DNA of 17,280 nucleotides, from contig JAEYPL010000140.1 of the NCBI GenBank assembly GCA_023410905.1, forward strand, positions 1 through 17,280. The letters run 5' to 3'. The notes under the pieces are model-generated. The model was not told where the DNA came from. It searched no databases and saw only the letters and a program-made list of their open reading frames with translations. The stretch comes from Pseudomonadota bacterium (GTDB taxonomy: Bacteria > Pseudomonadota > Alphaproteobacteria > Rhizobiales > Hyphomicrobiaceae). The position numbers were made by a program, and so were the translations under genes. This document shows, piece by piece, positions 1 through 7,221 of the stretch. Position 1 is the first letter of the stretch. Every line of letters starts with the position of its first letter.

Positions 1-161
1 GTGTAGCGCTGGGCGAGAACCGGCGCGATCCGGTGCCACATGGCATGTGTCTGCGGATTGCCATGGAGCAGCAGAAGCGGCGGGCCACTGCCGCCATGGC
101 GCAGGCGCATGGCTCCATCACTGACACGGACGGTCGTCAGCGTGAAGCCATCGAAGAACAT
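1..161 (-). CDS. Alpha/beta hydrolase, N-terminal part (cut by window edge)
   Basis: Only the first 53 codons are inside the window; the gene continues past the left edge. The visible peptide begins MFFDGFTL and contains the strand-turn LLLLHGNPQTHAMW (about residues 28-41), which is the oxyanion-hole HG motif of the alpha/beta hydrolase fold. The HGxPQTHxMW form is common in haloacetate dehalogenase-like and epoxide hydrolase-like members. The nucleophile and catalytic His lie outside, so the substrate cannot be named. The ATG at 161 is preceded by CAGGAG about 6 bases upstream, and an in-frame stop lies further upstream. It follows the cytoplasmic cyclophilin by 31 bases on the same strand and may be cotranscribed with it. 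The family call is firm from the motif; a dehalogenase role is only a possibility. Confidence 0.8.
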   Translation of the reverse strand, partial: MFFDGFTLTTVRVSDGAMRLRHGGSGPPLLLLHGNPQTHAMWHRIAPVLAQRY

Positions 162-192
162 GGCCTGCTCCTGCGCCAGGCTGAGCGACCGC

Positions 193-669
193 TTACTGCA
201 CGTCGGCCGCGACCTTCATGGACGTGATCTTGTCCGGGTTCTGCACGGGCTCGCCGCGCTTGATCTTGTCGACGTTGTCCATGCCCTCGATAACCTGACC
301 CCAGACGGTGTACTGGCGGTCGAGGAACGTCGCGTCGTCGAACACGATGAAGAACTGGCTGTTGGCGCTGTCGGGGTTCTGCGCTCGCGCCATCGAGCAG
401 ATGCCGCGCACGTGCGGCTCGGCGTTGAACTCGGCCTTGAGGTTCGGGTGCTTCGAGCCGCCGGTGCCGGTACCATGCGGGCAGCCGACCTGCGCCATGA
501 AGCCGTCGATCACGCGGTGGAACACGATGCCGTCGTAAAAGCCTTCGCGCGCGAGCTGCTTGATGCGCTCGACGTGCTTCGGCGCAAGGTCAGGCCGCAG
601 CTTGATCACCACCTGACCCTTCGTCGTGTCCATGATGATGGTGTTCTCGGGATCCTTAATATCGGCCAT
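193..669 (-). CDS. ppiB: Cytoplasmic cyclophilin-type peptidyl-prolyl cis-trans isomerase
   Basis: A 158-residue cyclophilin without a signal peptide, which catalyses proline cis-trans isomerisation in protein folding, presumably in the cytoplasm. The active-site FHRVI (residues 50-54, Arg52 catalytic), GFMAQ (56-60), QFFIVF (105-110) and a VWGQVIEGMDNVD segment match the bacterial short-loop cyclophilins, and the length is typical. The start is the ATG at 669 because AAAGGAG sits 7 bases upstream; a longer reading to 711 lacks support. It lies 50 bases behind a secreted paralogue with which it shares the stretch KLRPDLAPKHVER, so the two look like a tandem duplication that split into cytoplasmic and periplasmic copies. 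Confidence 0.93.
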   Translation of the reverse strand: MADIKDPENTIIMDTTKGQVVIKLRPDLAPKHVERIKQLAREGFYDGIVFHRVIDGFMAQVGCPHGTGTGGSKHPNLKAEFNAEPHVRGICSMARAQNPDSANSQFFIVFDDATFLDRQYTVWGQVIEGMDNVDKIKRGEPVQNPDKITSMKVAADVQ

Positions 670-719
670 GGTTGGCTCCTTTACATTTCGTTTCCGGTTG
701 GCGGGAGGCAACGCGCGCG

Positions 720-1265
720 TCAGCGCTTCACGTCACCGAGGATGTAGACTTTCTGCATAACGTCGGGCTTGGCGGGCGGTTCGCCCTTGGCGATCTTGTC
801 GACGTTCTCCATGCCCTCGACCACTTCGCCCCAGAGCGTGTACTGGCCCGTGAGACTCCGGCAGCCCGCGCCAAAGCAGATGAAGAACTGGCTGTTCGCC
901 GTATTGGGATCGCTCGTGCGCGCCGCGCCGACACTGCCGCGCCGGTACTCTTCCTTGCTGAACTCCGCCGGCAGATTGCCGAGCTTGGAGCCGCCCATGC
1001 CGGTGCCCGTCGGATCGCCCGTCTGGGCCATGAAGCCGGCGATGACACGATGGAACTTGATGTTGTTGTAGAAGCCCTGGCGCGCCAGCGTCTTCACGCG
1101 CTCGACGTGCTTCGGCGCGAGATCGGGGCGCAGCTTGATCAAGACCGGGCCGTCCTTGAGCTCGATGACCAGCGTGTTCTGCGGATCGAGCTTGCCGCCC
1201 TGTGCGTGCACTGGGCCGAAGGCCGCGATCAGGGCCATGATAAGGCTTGCAATGAGCGTTCTCAC
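720..1265 (-). CDS. Secreted (periplasmic) cyclophilin-type peptidyl-prolyl isomerase
   Basis: This reads as a 181-residue cyclophilin with a cleavable Sec signal peptide: VRTLIASLIMALIAAFGPVHAQ gives a hydrophobic core and an AxA-type site near residue 21. The mature part has KFHRVIAGFMAQTGDPTGTG, SQFFICFG and a TLWGEVVEGMENVDKI segment, so it should be an active periplasmic prolyl isomerase. An insertion with a Cys pair (ICFGAGCRSL) replaces the usual loop after QFFI and could form a disulfide. The start is GTG at 1265, chosen because AAGGAG is 9 bases upstream; the reading frame extends to 1487 but that part overlaps coaD and has no signal sequence logic. It sits between coaD and the cytoplasmic paralogue on one strand. 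Confidence 0.9.
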   Translation of the reverse strand: MRTLIASLIMALIAAFGPVHAQGGKLDPQNTLVIELKDGPVLIKLRPDLAPKHVERVKTLARQGFYNNIKFHRVIAGFMAQTGDPTGTGMGGSKLGNLPAEFSKEEYRRGSVGAARTSDPNTANSQFFICFGAGCRSLTGQYTLWGEVVEGMENVDKIAKGEPPAKPDVMQKVYILGDVKR

Positions 1266-1317
1266 GAACGTGAACTCCTTAGAGCTGCTTCTATTGGATG
1301 GCGCGCGGGTGAGCTCG

Positions 1318-1818
1318 CTACTTGCCCGCCGCCTTCGCCTTGAGCGCACGGGCGACATCGCGCGAAACGAAGGGTTTGACGTCGCCGCCCATGAGCGCGA
1401 TCTGGCGTACCAGCGTGGCCGTGATGTGGCGCACCTCGGGGCTTGCGGGCAGGAACACCGTATCGATGTCCTCCGCCATCGCCCCATTCATGCCCGACAT
1501 CTGCATCTCGTAGTCGAAGTCGGTGGCATCGCGGAGCCCACGGAAGATCGCCCGCGCGCCGGCCTCGCGCGCCGCATCGATGACCAGGCCGTCGAATGTC
1601 ACGACCTCGATCGTCGCGCCGAATTCCTTGGCCGCAGCGCGCGTCTCGGCCTTCAGCATGGCCGTGCGCTCGGCAACCGAGAAGAGCGGCGTCTTTCCCG
1701 GATGAATGCCGATGCCGATCACGAGCTTGTCGACGAGAGCCAGCGCCCGGCGCATGACATCGACGTGGCCGAGCGTGACGGGATCGAAGGAGCCGGAATA
1801 AAAGCCAATGCGGGTCAT
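1318..1818 (-). CDS. coaD: Phosphopantetheine adenylyltransferase
   Basis: CoaD transfers AMP from ATP to 4'-phosphopantetheine, giving dephospho-CoA, the penultimate step of coenzyme A synthesis in the cytoplasm. The 166-residue protein has the nucleotidyltransferase motif SGSFDPVTLGH (residues 8-18, with TxGH), the FRGLRDATDFDYEMQM segment (92-107) and a C-terminal ITATLVRQIALMGGDV. Most bacteria have ISSSxVRE at the last site; the ATLVRQ form is, to my knowledge, usual in alphaproteobacteria. Length is normal. It begins 26 bases after the LysE-type exporter stop and precedes the two cyclophilins, an order often seen in Hyphomicrobiales. Confidence 0.96.
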   Translation of the reverse strand: MTRIGFYSGSFDPVTLGHVDVMRRALALVDKLVIGIGIHPGKTPLFSVAERTAMLKAETRAAAKEFGATIEVVTFDGLVIDAAREAGARAIFRGLRDATDFDYEMQMSGMNGAMAEDIDTVFLPASPEVRHITATLVRQIALMGGDVKPFVSRDVARALKAKAAGK

Positions 1819-1844
1819 GCAGTCCTCAGCTCATGCTTCGTGCG

Positions 1845-2465
1845 TTACGTCGGTCGGCGCAGAGTCGCGCGCACGGCGCCGCCGGCCAGCAGCAACCCGC
1901 CCGAGATGCCCGTGAGCGCGCGCGTGTGACGATCCGCGAACACAGTGCGGACCTTGGCCACGAGAAACGTGTAGGTGATATCGACTGCCGCGAGCGTCAC
2001 GATGAAAACCAAGGCGAGCACAGCGAGTTGCGGGCCCGGAGCCTGCGCCGGATCGAGAAACTGCGGCAGGAAAGCGCCAAGGAACAACAGCACCTTCGGG
2101 TTCGAGAGGCTGACGATCAGGCCATTGAGATAGAGCGAGCTGCTGTTGCGCGTGCGCACGGCCTGAACAGGTGGCGCCGTGTAGGATGTGTAGAGCTGCC
2201 GCGCACCGAGATAGATGAGGTAGGCCGCGCCTACCCAGCGGATCACATCGAACCAGTCGGACATGAGGACCATCACGGAGTTCATGCCGAGCGCCGCGAT
2301 GATGACCAGCGTCGAGAAACCCGTCGTCGAACCGGCCAGCGTCCAAAGACCGCCCTTGAGCCCGTGCGCCGTCGTATTGGCGATGATGAGGCTCATGTTG
2401 GGGCCCGGCGTGATCGCCAGAAAGATGCAGGCGACGACGAACGCCGCGAGTATGCCCATGCTCAT
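1845..2465 (-). CDS. LysE/RhtB family amino-acid exporter
   Basis: This is a 206-residue inner-membrane protein with about six hydrophobic segments. The first helix carries the family signature ITPGPNMSLIIA (residues 18-29) and the middle has LSNPKVLLFLGAFLPQF, both hallmarks of the LysE/RhtB translocators that export amino acids such as homoserine, threonine, leucine or lysine by proton exchange. The substrate cannot be read from the sequence. The start is taken as ATG 2465 (MSMGILAAF); the reading frame extends to 2561 but that stretch overlaps a promoter-like site and is not membrane-like. No strong ribosome-binding site is visible, and ATG 2459 is the alternative. It is upstream of coaD with 26 bases between and divergent from the GNAT gene. 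Confidence 0.9.
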   Translation of the reverse strand: MSMGILAAFVVACIFLAITPGPNMSLIIANTTAHGLKGGLWTLAGSTTGFSTLVIIAALGMNSVMVLMSDWFDVIRWVGAAYLIYLGARQLYTSYTAPPVQAVRTRNSSSLYLNGLIVSLSNPKVLLFLGAFLPQFLDPAQAPGPQLAVLALVFIVTLAAVDITYTFLVAKVRTVFADRHTRALTGISGGLLLAGGAVRATLRRPT

Positions 2466-2510
2466 GGTCAGACTGCCCACCAAAGACCGCGTCAGCGCGG
2501 CCGCCGCCTT

Positions 2511-2539
2511 GCTATATAGGGGGAGCGCGCGGCTGTCAC
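2511..2539 (-). promoter_or_regulatory. Candidate sigma-70 promoter for the LysE/RhtB gene
   Basis: On the minus strand GTGACA (2534-2539, five of six matches to TTGACA) is followed after 17 bases by TATAGC (2511-2516); TATATA at 2513-2518 is an alternative minus-10. This AT-rich island stands out in the GC-rich gap between the divergent exporter and acetyltransferase genes. It lies about 45 bases upstream of the exporter ATG. The prediction rests on consensus matching only. Confidence 0.45.
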
Positions 2540-2569
2540 GGCCCGCCAGCACAAGAGCCACAAACCACC

Positions 2570-3052
2570 ATGCGGGCAGCAGAATTCCAGATCATCGCAG
2601 TCCGGACGCCCGATGACCTCGCGGCAACGATCGCGCTGTTTCGGGCTTATGCGGCCTCTCTCGGCGTCGATCTCGCCTACCAGGATTTCGAGGCCGAGCT
2701 TGCCGCCATGCCGGGTAAGTATGCCCCACCGACAGGAGAGCTTCTGCTCGCGCGGGGCGTAGATGGTGCACCACTCGGCTGCGTCGGACTAAGGCCGATC
2801 GATCCCGATGGCTGCTGCGAGATGAAGCGGCTCTATGTTTCGCCCGATGCTCGCGGCATGGGTCTCGGGCGCGCGCTCGTCGAAGCCGTACTCGATGCCG
2901 CGGGGCGCCTCGGCTTTCGCGAGCTTCGTCTCGACACGCTGCCCGACATGGCCGACGCGCAGGCGCTTTACGCGCGTATGGGTTTTGTGCGGATCGCGCC
3001 GTACTACGACACGCCGATTGCCGGCACCGTGTTCATGGCACGCGCACTTTGA
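2570..3052 (+). CDS. GNAT family N-acetyltransferase
   Basis: A 160-residue protein of the Gcn5-related acetyltransferase fold, transferring an acetyl group from acetyl-CoA to an unidentified amine. The acetyl-CoA pyrophosphate loop is RGMGLGRAL (residues 95-103) after the beta-strand MKRLYVSPDA, and the C-terminal part has LYARMGFVRIAPYY, a usual motif B region. The start ATG at 2570 follows ACAAACCACC, with no clear Shine-Dalgarno sequence; there is no better start before the conserved first strand. It is the only plus-strand gene in the left half, divergent from the exporter and ending 6 bases from the thiD stop, so the two genes converge. The substrate is unknown. Confidence 0.9.
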   Translation: MRAAEFQIIAVRTPDDLAATIALFRAYAASLGVDLAYQDFEAELAAMPGKYAPPTGELLLARGVDGAPLGCVGLRPIDPDGCCEMKRLYVSPDARGMGLGRALVEAVLDAAGRLGFRELRLDTLPDMADAQALYARMGFVRIAPYYDTPIAGTVFMARAL

Positions 3053-3058
3053 GAATGC

Positions 3059-3880
3059 CTAGACGGGCGCCCCCTGGCGGCGGATGGCATAGAGATGGTC
3101 GACAGGACCATTGCCCTTCCCGATCGGGTTCTTCGCACCGTGCACGATGGCCTCCTGGATGAAAGCTTTCGCGCGGCGCACGGCGTCGTCGAGCTTGTCA
3201 CCAGTCGCGATGAACGCCGCAATGGCCGCCGAGAGCGTGCAGCCCGTGCCATGCGTGTGACGCGTGTCGATCCGCGGTGCGCCAAGCCGGAGCGTCGGTC
3301 CATCGCTGTCGATCAGCAGGTCTACGGCGTCGACGCTGCTGCCGTGTCCACCCTTCATGAGCACGGCCTTGCAGGAAAAGCGCCGGCAGATTTCGCGGCC
3401 CTGCTCCTCGATGGCGGCCTCGGTCTCGGCCATGGTCGTATCGAGCAGACGCGCCGCCTCAGGGAGGTTCGGCGTGATCACGCGTGCACGAGGCAGCAGC
3501 ATGTTGCGTACGGCATCGATGGCGTCTTCCTGGAGCAGCACATCGCCGCTCGTCGCCACCATGACGGGATCGACGACCAGCGGAATCTCCGGAAACTCCT
3601 TCAGCGTCGATACGACGGCGTCGATCACGGCCGCCGTCGCGAGCATGCCCGTCTTCGCCGCGCCGACATGAAGGTCGGTCATGACCGAGCGGATCTGCTG
3701 TTTGACGAACGAGGGCTCCACGGGCAGCACACCTTGCACGCCCTCCGTATTCTGGGCCGTGAGCGCTGTCAGCACGCTCGCGCCATAAACACCGAGCGCC
3801 GTGAACGTTTTGAGATCCGCCTGGATGCCCGCTCCGCCGGAGCTGTCGGAGCCGGCAATGGTCAGCGCAATCGGAACCAT
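3059..3880 (-). CDS. thiD: Hydroxymethylpyrimidine/phosphomethylpyrimidine kinase
   Basis: ThiD phosphorylates 4-amino-5-hydroxymethyl-2-methylpyrimidine twice, making the pyrimidine diphosphate used for thiamine synthesis in the cytoplasm. The 273-residue sequence opens with the ribokinase-fold signature ALTIAGSDSSGGAGIQADLKTF and has DPVMVATSG (104-112), VITPNLPEA (134-142) and the anion-hole/catalytic HGTGCTLSAAI (210-220, Cys214). The length is typical. The start is the ATG at 3880 (MVPIALT) with GAGG about 8 bases upstream; a longer frame to 3961 runs into ccdA and is not conserved-looking. It begins 23 bases after the ccdA stop, so it is probably on the same transcript, although thiamine synthesis and Sox function have no direct biochemical link. 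Confidence 0.95.
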   Translation of the reverse strand: MVPIALTIAGSDSSGGAGIQADLKTFTALGVYGASVLTALTAQNTEGVQGVLPVEPSFVKQQIRSVMTDLHVGAAKTGMLATAAVIDAVVSTLKEFPEIPLVVDPVMVATSGDVLLQEDAIDAVRNMLLPRARVITPNLPEAARLLDTTMAETEAAIEEQGREICRRFSCKAVLMKGGHGSSVDAVDLLIDSDGPTLRLGAPRIDTRHTHGTGCTLSAAIAAFIATGDKLDDAVRRAKAFIQEAIVHGAKNPIGKGNGPVDHLYAIRRQGAPV

Positions 3881-3903
3881 GGTGTTTGCCTCGCGTGGGG
3901 CGG

Positions 3904-4704
3904 CTACTGTCCACCGCCCTTCTTCAGAATTTCGCCTTGCAGATCCTTGGGTGTTCCCCACGCCTCGATATCGGCGAGGAAGGGCACATTATCGATCAGC
4001 CATTGCCCGATCCATGCAATCGATCCCGTCAGGAAGGCAATACCCGTCAGGATTAGCAGCACGCCCATGATCTTCTCGACCTTACCCAGATGGGCGCGGA
4101 AACGTTGCATGAAACCGAGGAACGGCCGTATGGCCACCGCCGCGAGCACGAACGGTATGCCGAGCCCGAGCGAGTAAACGGCGAGCATTTTGACGCCGAG
4201 GCCGAGGCTTCCTTCGCTCGCCGCCAAGGTCAGCACCGCTGCCAGGATCGGGCCGATGCACGGCGTCCAGCCGAATGCGAAGGCGAGACCCATGATGTAG
4301 GCGCCGATAAAGCTCGCGCCCTCCACGTTCGCCCGGTAGCGCGTGTCGCTGTGCAGAAGCGGAATTTGGAACAGCCCGAGAAAATGCAGGCCGAAGAGGA
4401 TGATCACCACCCCGGCGACCATCGACAGCTCGTACTTGTAAGTCTGGATGAACTGGCCGAACATCGATGCGCCGGCGCCGAGGCCGACGAATACGGTCGT
4501 AAAGCCGAGCACGAAGCAGAAGGACGCGAGCACGACCCGCATCCACGTTCGCCGGTCGATCTGGCCTGAGCTCGACATCTGCTCGATGGACATGCCGCCG
4601 AGATAGCTGAGATAAGGCGGCACCAGCGGCAGCACGCAAGGCGAGAGGAAGCTCAGGACGCCCGCGAGCAGAATGCCGAAGTAGATGTAGAGTTCCGCCA
4701 GCAC
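3904..4704 (-). CDS. ccdA: CcdA/SoxV-type thiol-disulfide transmembrane protein
   Basis: A 266-residue polytopic inner-membrane protein of the CcdA/DsbD-beta family, which passes electrons from cytoplasmic thioredoxin to periplasmic partners for cytochrome c maturation. The two redox cysteines are visible in the usual proline-rich settings: SFLSPCVLPLVPPYLSYLGG (Cys23) and GWTPCIGPIL (Cys149). About six membrane helices follow from the hydropathy. Position directly after soxB suggests it may serve Sox proteins as SoxV does, by keeping a periplasmic thioredoxin and the SoxYZ swinging-arm thiol reduced; it may equally be the general CcdA. GTG 4704 is chosen as start because GGGAG lies 7 bases upstream; GTG 4746 is in frame but adds an unlikely charged leader. 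Confidence 0.88.
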   Translation of the reverse strand: MLAELYIYFGILLAGVLSFLSPCVLPLVPPYLSYLGGMSIEQMSSSGQIDRRTWMRVVLASFCFVLGFTTVFVGLGAGASMFGQFIQTYKYELSMVAGVVIILFGLHFLGLFQIPLLHSDTRYRANVEGASFIGAYIMGLAFAFGWTPCIGPILAAVLTLAASEGSLGLGVKMLAVYSLGLGIPFVLAAVAIRPFLGFMQRFRAHLGKVEKIMGVLLILTGIAFLTGSIAWIGQWLIDNVPFLADIEAWGTPKDLQGEILKKGGGQ

Positions 4705-4722
4705 GCCGTGCTCCCGATTGCA

Positions 4723-4739
4723 GGCGGCTCGCAGCCGCC
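4723..4739. repeat. Short perfect hairpin between soxB and ccdA
   Basis: GGCGGCT and AGCCGCC form a 7-base-pair stem around a 3-base loop, just upstream of the ccdA ribosome-binding site. There is no T-run, so a classical terminator is unlikely; it may stabilise or space the ccdA message. Confidence 0.4.
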
Positions 4740-4776
4740 CGGCCACGAGACAGCAAGACGAACAAGGGCATCAAGT

Positions 4777-4795
4777 CAATCCCGCGCGCGGATTG
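4777..4795 (-). terminator. Weak hairpin directly after soxB
   Basis: CAATCC and GGATTG flank a CG-rich 7-base loop, starting 8 bases past the soxB stop. The stem is only 6 pairs and the downstream sequence is not a clean T-tract, so this could be a weak or attenuating terminator separating soxAXB from ccdA-thiD, or nothing. Listed because the 98-base gap here is the largest within the sulfur block. Confidence 0.3.
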
Positions 4796-4802
4796 GCCGC
4801 CC

Positions 4803-6521
4803 TTAGGTCGCGCTGCGAACAACGCGTACAGGGGCGGCCGGCACATCCGCGATGACCTGGCGCCTGCGCAGGTGGCTCGCGACGAGATCCCAGATGTCGG
4901 GACCTTCCGTGCCTTCGTTGATCGAGGCCCAGCCGGCCACGGTGTAGATCGAGGCAGCCTCGATCGCCTCGCCGCTCTTCACGAGCCGCATGTCGGAAAT
5001 GCGCTTGCCCATGGGCGCGTCCACATCGATCGTGAAGCTCATGCCGCCGACACGGACCATATCGCCGCCCTGCTGGTAGTAGGGATCGGGATTGAACAGA
5101 TTGTCGGCCACATCCTCGAGGATGTTCTTGATCATGTCCCCTCGGAAGGGCAGGCGATAGACCTTCGGGTACGTGATGGCCGTGGCGTTGTAGACGTCGT
5201 CCCAGGTAATGGCCTGACCGGGTACGAGCGACGTGCCCCAGCGGAAACCCGGCGAGAAGCAGATCTCCGCGTCGCGCTCCGCAAGCAGCGCCTCGCAAAT
5301 GAGATCGTCGAGCGAGCCCGAGAAGTTGCCGCGCCGATAGAGCAGCGTGTCCGTACGCGCGAGCTCCGTCGAGAGCATGGCCTCGTGCGGCGCGCGGATA
5401 TCGTCGATCAGGCGCGCCATATCCGGATCGGGCGTGATCACATCGGCGAGCACCGGCATGAGCGAATAGCTGAAGTCCGCGATGCGTCCGCCCTTCACAT
5501 CGAGATCGAGGCGCGAGAGGAATTTGCCGTTCGATCCCGTCGCGATCAGCAGCGTGCTGCCGACGCGCTCGGGGCGCGGAATGGCATCGTGCGTGTGCGC
5601 GGTGAGGATGATGTCGATCCCCTCGACGCGACCCGCGAGCTTGCGATCGACGTCGAAGCCATTGTGCGAATTGAGAACCACGACCTCTGCGCCCGCCGCG
5701 CGCACGGCCGCGACATTGCGCCGGACTTCCTCCTCGCGGATGCCGAATGACCATGCAGGCATCATCCAGCGCGGATTGGCGATCGGCGTATAAGGAAATG
5801 CCTGGCCGATGACGCCGATGCGCACCCCGCCCTTCTCGTAGATGCGCCAAGCCTTGAAGACCGGCTCATCGAAGTCGTTGTCCATGATGTTGCCGGCGAG
5901 GAAGTCGAGCTTCGCCGAACCACGCCCGTCCTTGTCGCCGAACAACGCGCTGACGTGCTTATGACCGAGCGTGAACTCCCAGTGCGCCGTCATTGCATCG
6001 ACCCCGAGGGCCTCCACAATGCGCATCATATCGGCGCCCCTTGTGTGGAGCGCCGTGAACGAGCCTTGCAGTGTATCGCCGCCATCGAGGAGCAGTGTGC
6101 GCTCGGTGCCGCGTTCGGCGCGTACGGCCTTCACGAGCGTCGCGAGGCGATCCATGCCGCCGACCCGGCCATACTCCTTGGCGAGCGTGGCGTAATCCGT
6201 CGACGAAAGCATGTAGGCATCGGCCGAACCGGGTGCGATGCCGTAATGAGTGAGGAACTCGCGATCGGTCAGATGCGGCGGCAGTCCGCGCACATCACCC
6301 ACGCCGAGGTTGACCGAAGGCTCGCGAAAATAGACCGGACGGATCTGCGCGTGGCAGTCCGAGAAGTGCAGGATCGTCACCTGCCCCTTGGCATCGAAGC
6401 GGAGAATGTCCTCCTGCCGCAGGCCGCGACGCAGTGTCTGGCCGAGCGCGGGCGCGCCTGGGCCTGCAGCGAGTGCGGCCGTCGCCAAGGCAATCTGCAG
6501 GAACTCCCGGCGGGAGTGCAT
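4803..6521 (-). CDS. soxB: Thiosulfohydrolase SoxB
   Basis: SoxB hydrolyses the terminal sulfone from thiosulfate-loaded SoxYZ, releasing sulfate in the periplasm; it is a dimanganese enzyme of the 5'-nucleotidase/metallophosphatase family. The 572-residue protein starts with a twin-arginine signal (SRREFLQIALATAAL), fitting Tat export. Metal-site motifs are HFSDCHAQ (52-59, Asp55 and His57), DGGDTLQG (146-153), the SoxB-specific AHWEFTLG (179-186) in place of the nucleotidase GNHE, LNSHNGFD (283-290) and LTAHTHD (306-312). The C-terminal half has GNFSGSLDDLICEAL and QQGGDMVRVGGM, as in SoxB. Length is typical. It follows soxX by 71 bases and precedes ccdA. Start ATG 6521 gives the intact Tat signal. 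Confidence 0.96.
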   Translation of the reverse strand: MHSRREFLQIALATAALAAGPGAPALGQTLRRGLRQEDILRFDAKGQVTILHFSDCHAQIRPVYFREPSVNLGVGDVRGLPPHLTDREFLTHYGIAPGSADAYMLSSTDYATLAKEYGRVGGMDRLATLVKAVRAERGTERTLLLDGGDTLQGSFTALHTRGADMMRIVEALGVDAMTAHWEFTLGHKHVSALFGDKDGRGSAKLDFLAGNIMDNDFDEPVFKAWRIYEKGGVRIGVIGQAFPYTPIANPRWMMPAWSFGIREEEVRRNVAAVRAAGAEVVVLNSHNGFDVDRKLAGRVEGIDIILTAHTHDAIPRPERVGSTLLIATGSNGKFLSRLDLDVKGGRIADFSYSLMPVLADVITPDPDMARLIDDIRAPHEAMLSTELARTDTLLYRRGNFSGSLDDLICEALLAERDAEICFSPGFRWGTSLVPGQAITWDDVYNATAITYPKVYRLPFRGDMIKNILEDVADNLFNPDPYYQQGGDMVRVGGMSFTIDVDAPMGKRISDMRLVKSGEAIEAASIYTVAGWASINEGTEGPDIWDLVASHLRRRQVIADVPAAPVRVVRSAT

Positions 6522-6592
6522 GAAAGGATACCTACCTCTGCAGCGGACGTGCGACGGGCGGCGTGCGCGTGCACAGCCGGCCCTCGTCGCAC

Positions 6593-7207
6593 CTACTTGT
6601 TGACCGGACTATCCGGGCTCATCACGAGCGCAACGAGATCCTTGATCTGGTCGATGGTGAGTACCGCGTTCGAGCCGAAACGCGGCATGAGCGAGCACGG
6701 GAAGGAGGCGTGGGCATTGTAGATCTTGTCGTACACCGCCTTCACATCCGCCTCGGCATACTTCCTGATCTTGCCATACTCGCGGAGGCTCGGGCCGACG
6801 GTGCCGTAGCTCACCTCGGCTTGCGTCATCTGGTGGCAGGCATAGCAGTTGCCACCGTTGGGACGCGTGGCAGGATAATCCGTGAAGCGTTGGCCGTAGC
6901 CGCTCTGGGCGATGGACTCACCCTTTTTCCAATCACCCAGCAGCTTGCCGTCCTCGGGATATTTGATCGTGGCCTTCGCGGCGGCCATGATCTTATCCGC
7001 TTCAGCGGTCGACGGCGCATTGCGCGTCGCGCTGCAAACCTTCAGCGTCTCGTCCTGGGTGACGCGGTTGGCCCAGTCCTTCGGCGCCTGGGAGAAGGCG
7101 AATGTCATCAGGACATCCGCATGAAGCGGATCGATCTTCGTTTCCTGAGCCGTTGCAGGGGCGATCAGAAGCGTCGCGAGAGCAGCAAGAATCACATGCT
7201 TTTTCAT
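6593..7207 (-). CDS. soxX: Sulfur oxidation c-type cytochrome SoxX
   Basis: SoxX is the monoheme subunit of the SoxAX heterodimer, taking electrons when SoxA joins thiosulfate to the SoxYZ carrier. The 204-residue precursor has a Sec signal (MKKHVILAALATLLIAPATA, cleavage near residue 20) and a single heme site CYACH (121-125) in GGNCYACHQMTQAEVSYGTVGPSL. Met174 in CSLMPRFG is the probable distal heme ligand. Cys58 and Cys171 are additional cysteines that might pair. The length, with an insert before the heme site, matches the longer alphaproteobacterial SoxX form. It starts 14 bases after soxA, so the two subunits should be cotranslated from one message. Confidence 0.93.
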   Translation of the reverse strand: MKKHVILAALATLLIAPATAQETKIDPLHADVLMTFAFSQAPKDWANRVTQDETLKVCSATRNAPSTAEADKIMAAAKATIKYPEDGKLLGDWKKGESIAQSGYGQRFTDYPATRPNGGNCYACHQMTQAEVSYGTVGPSLREYGKIRKYAEADVKAVYDKIYNAHASFPCSLMPRFGSNAVLTIDQIKDLVALVMSPDSPVNK

Positions 7208-7221
7208 GGTTCCGCCCTTCC

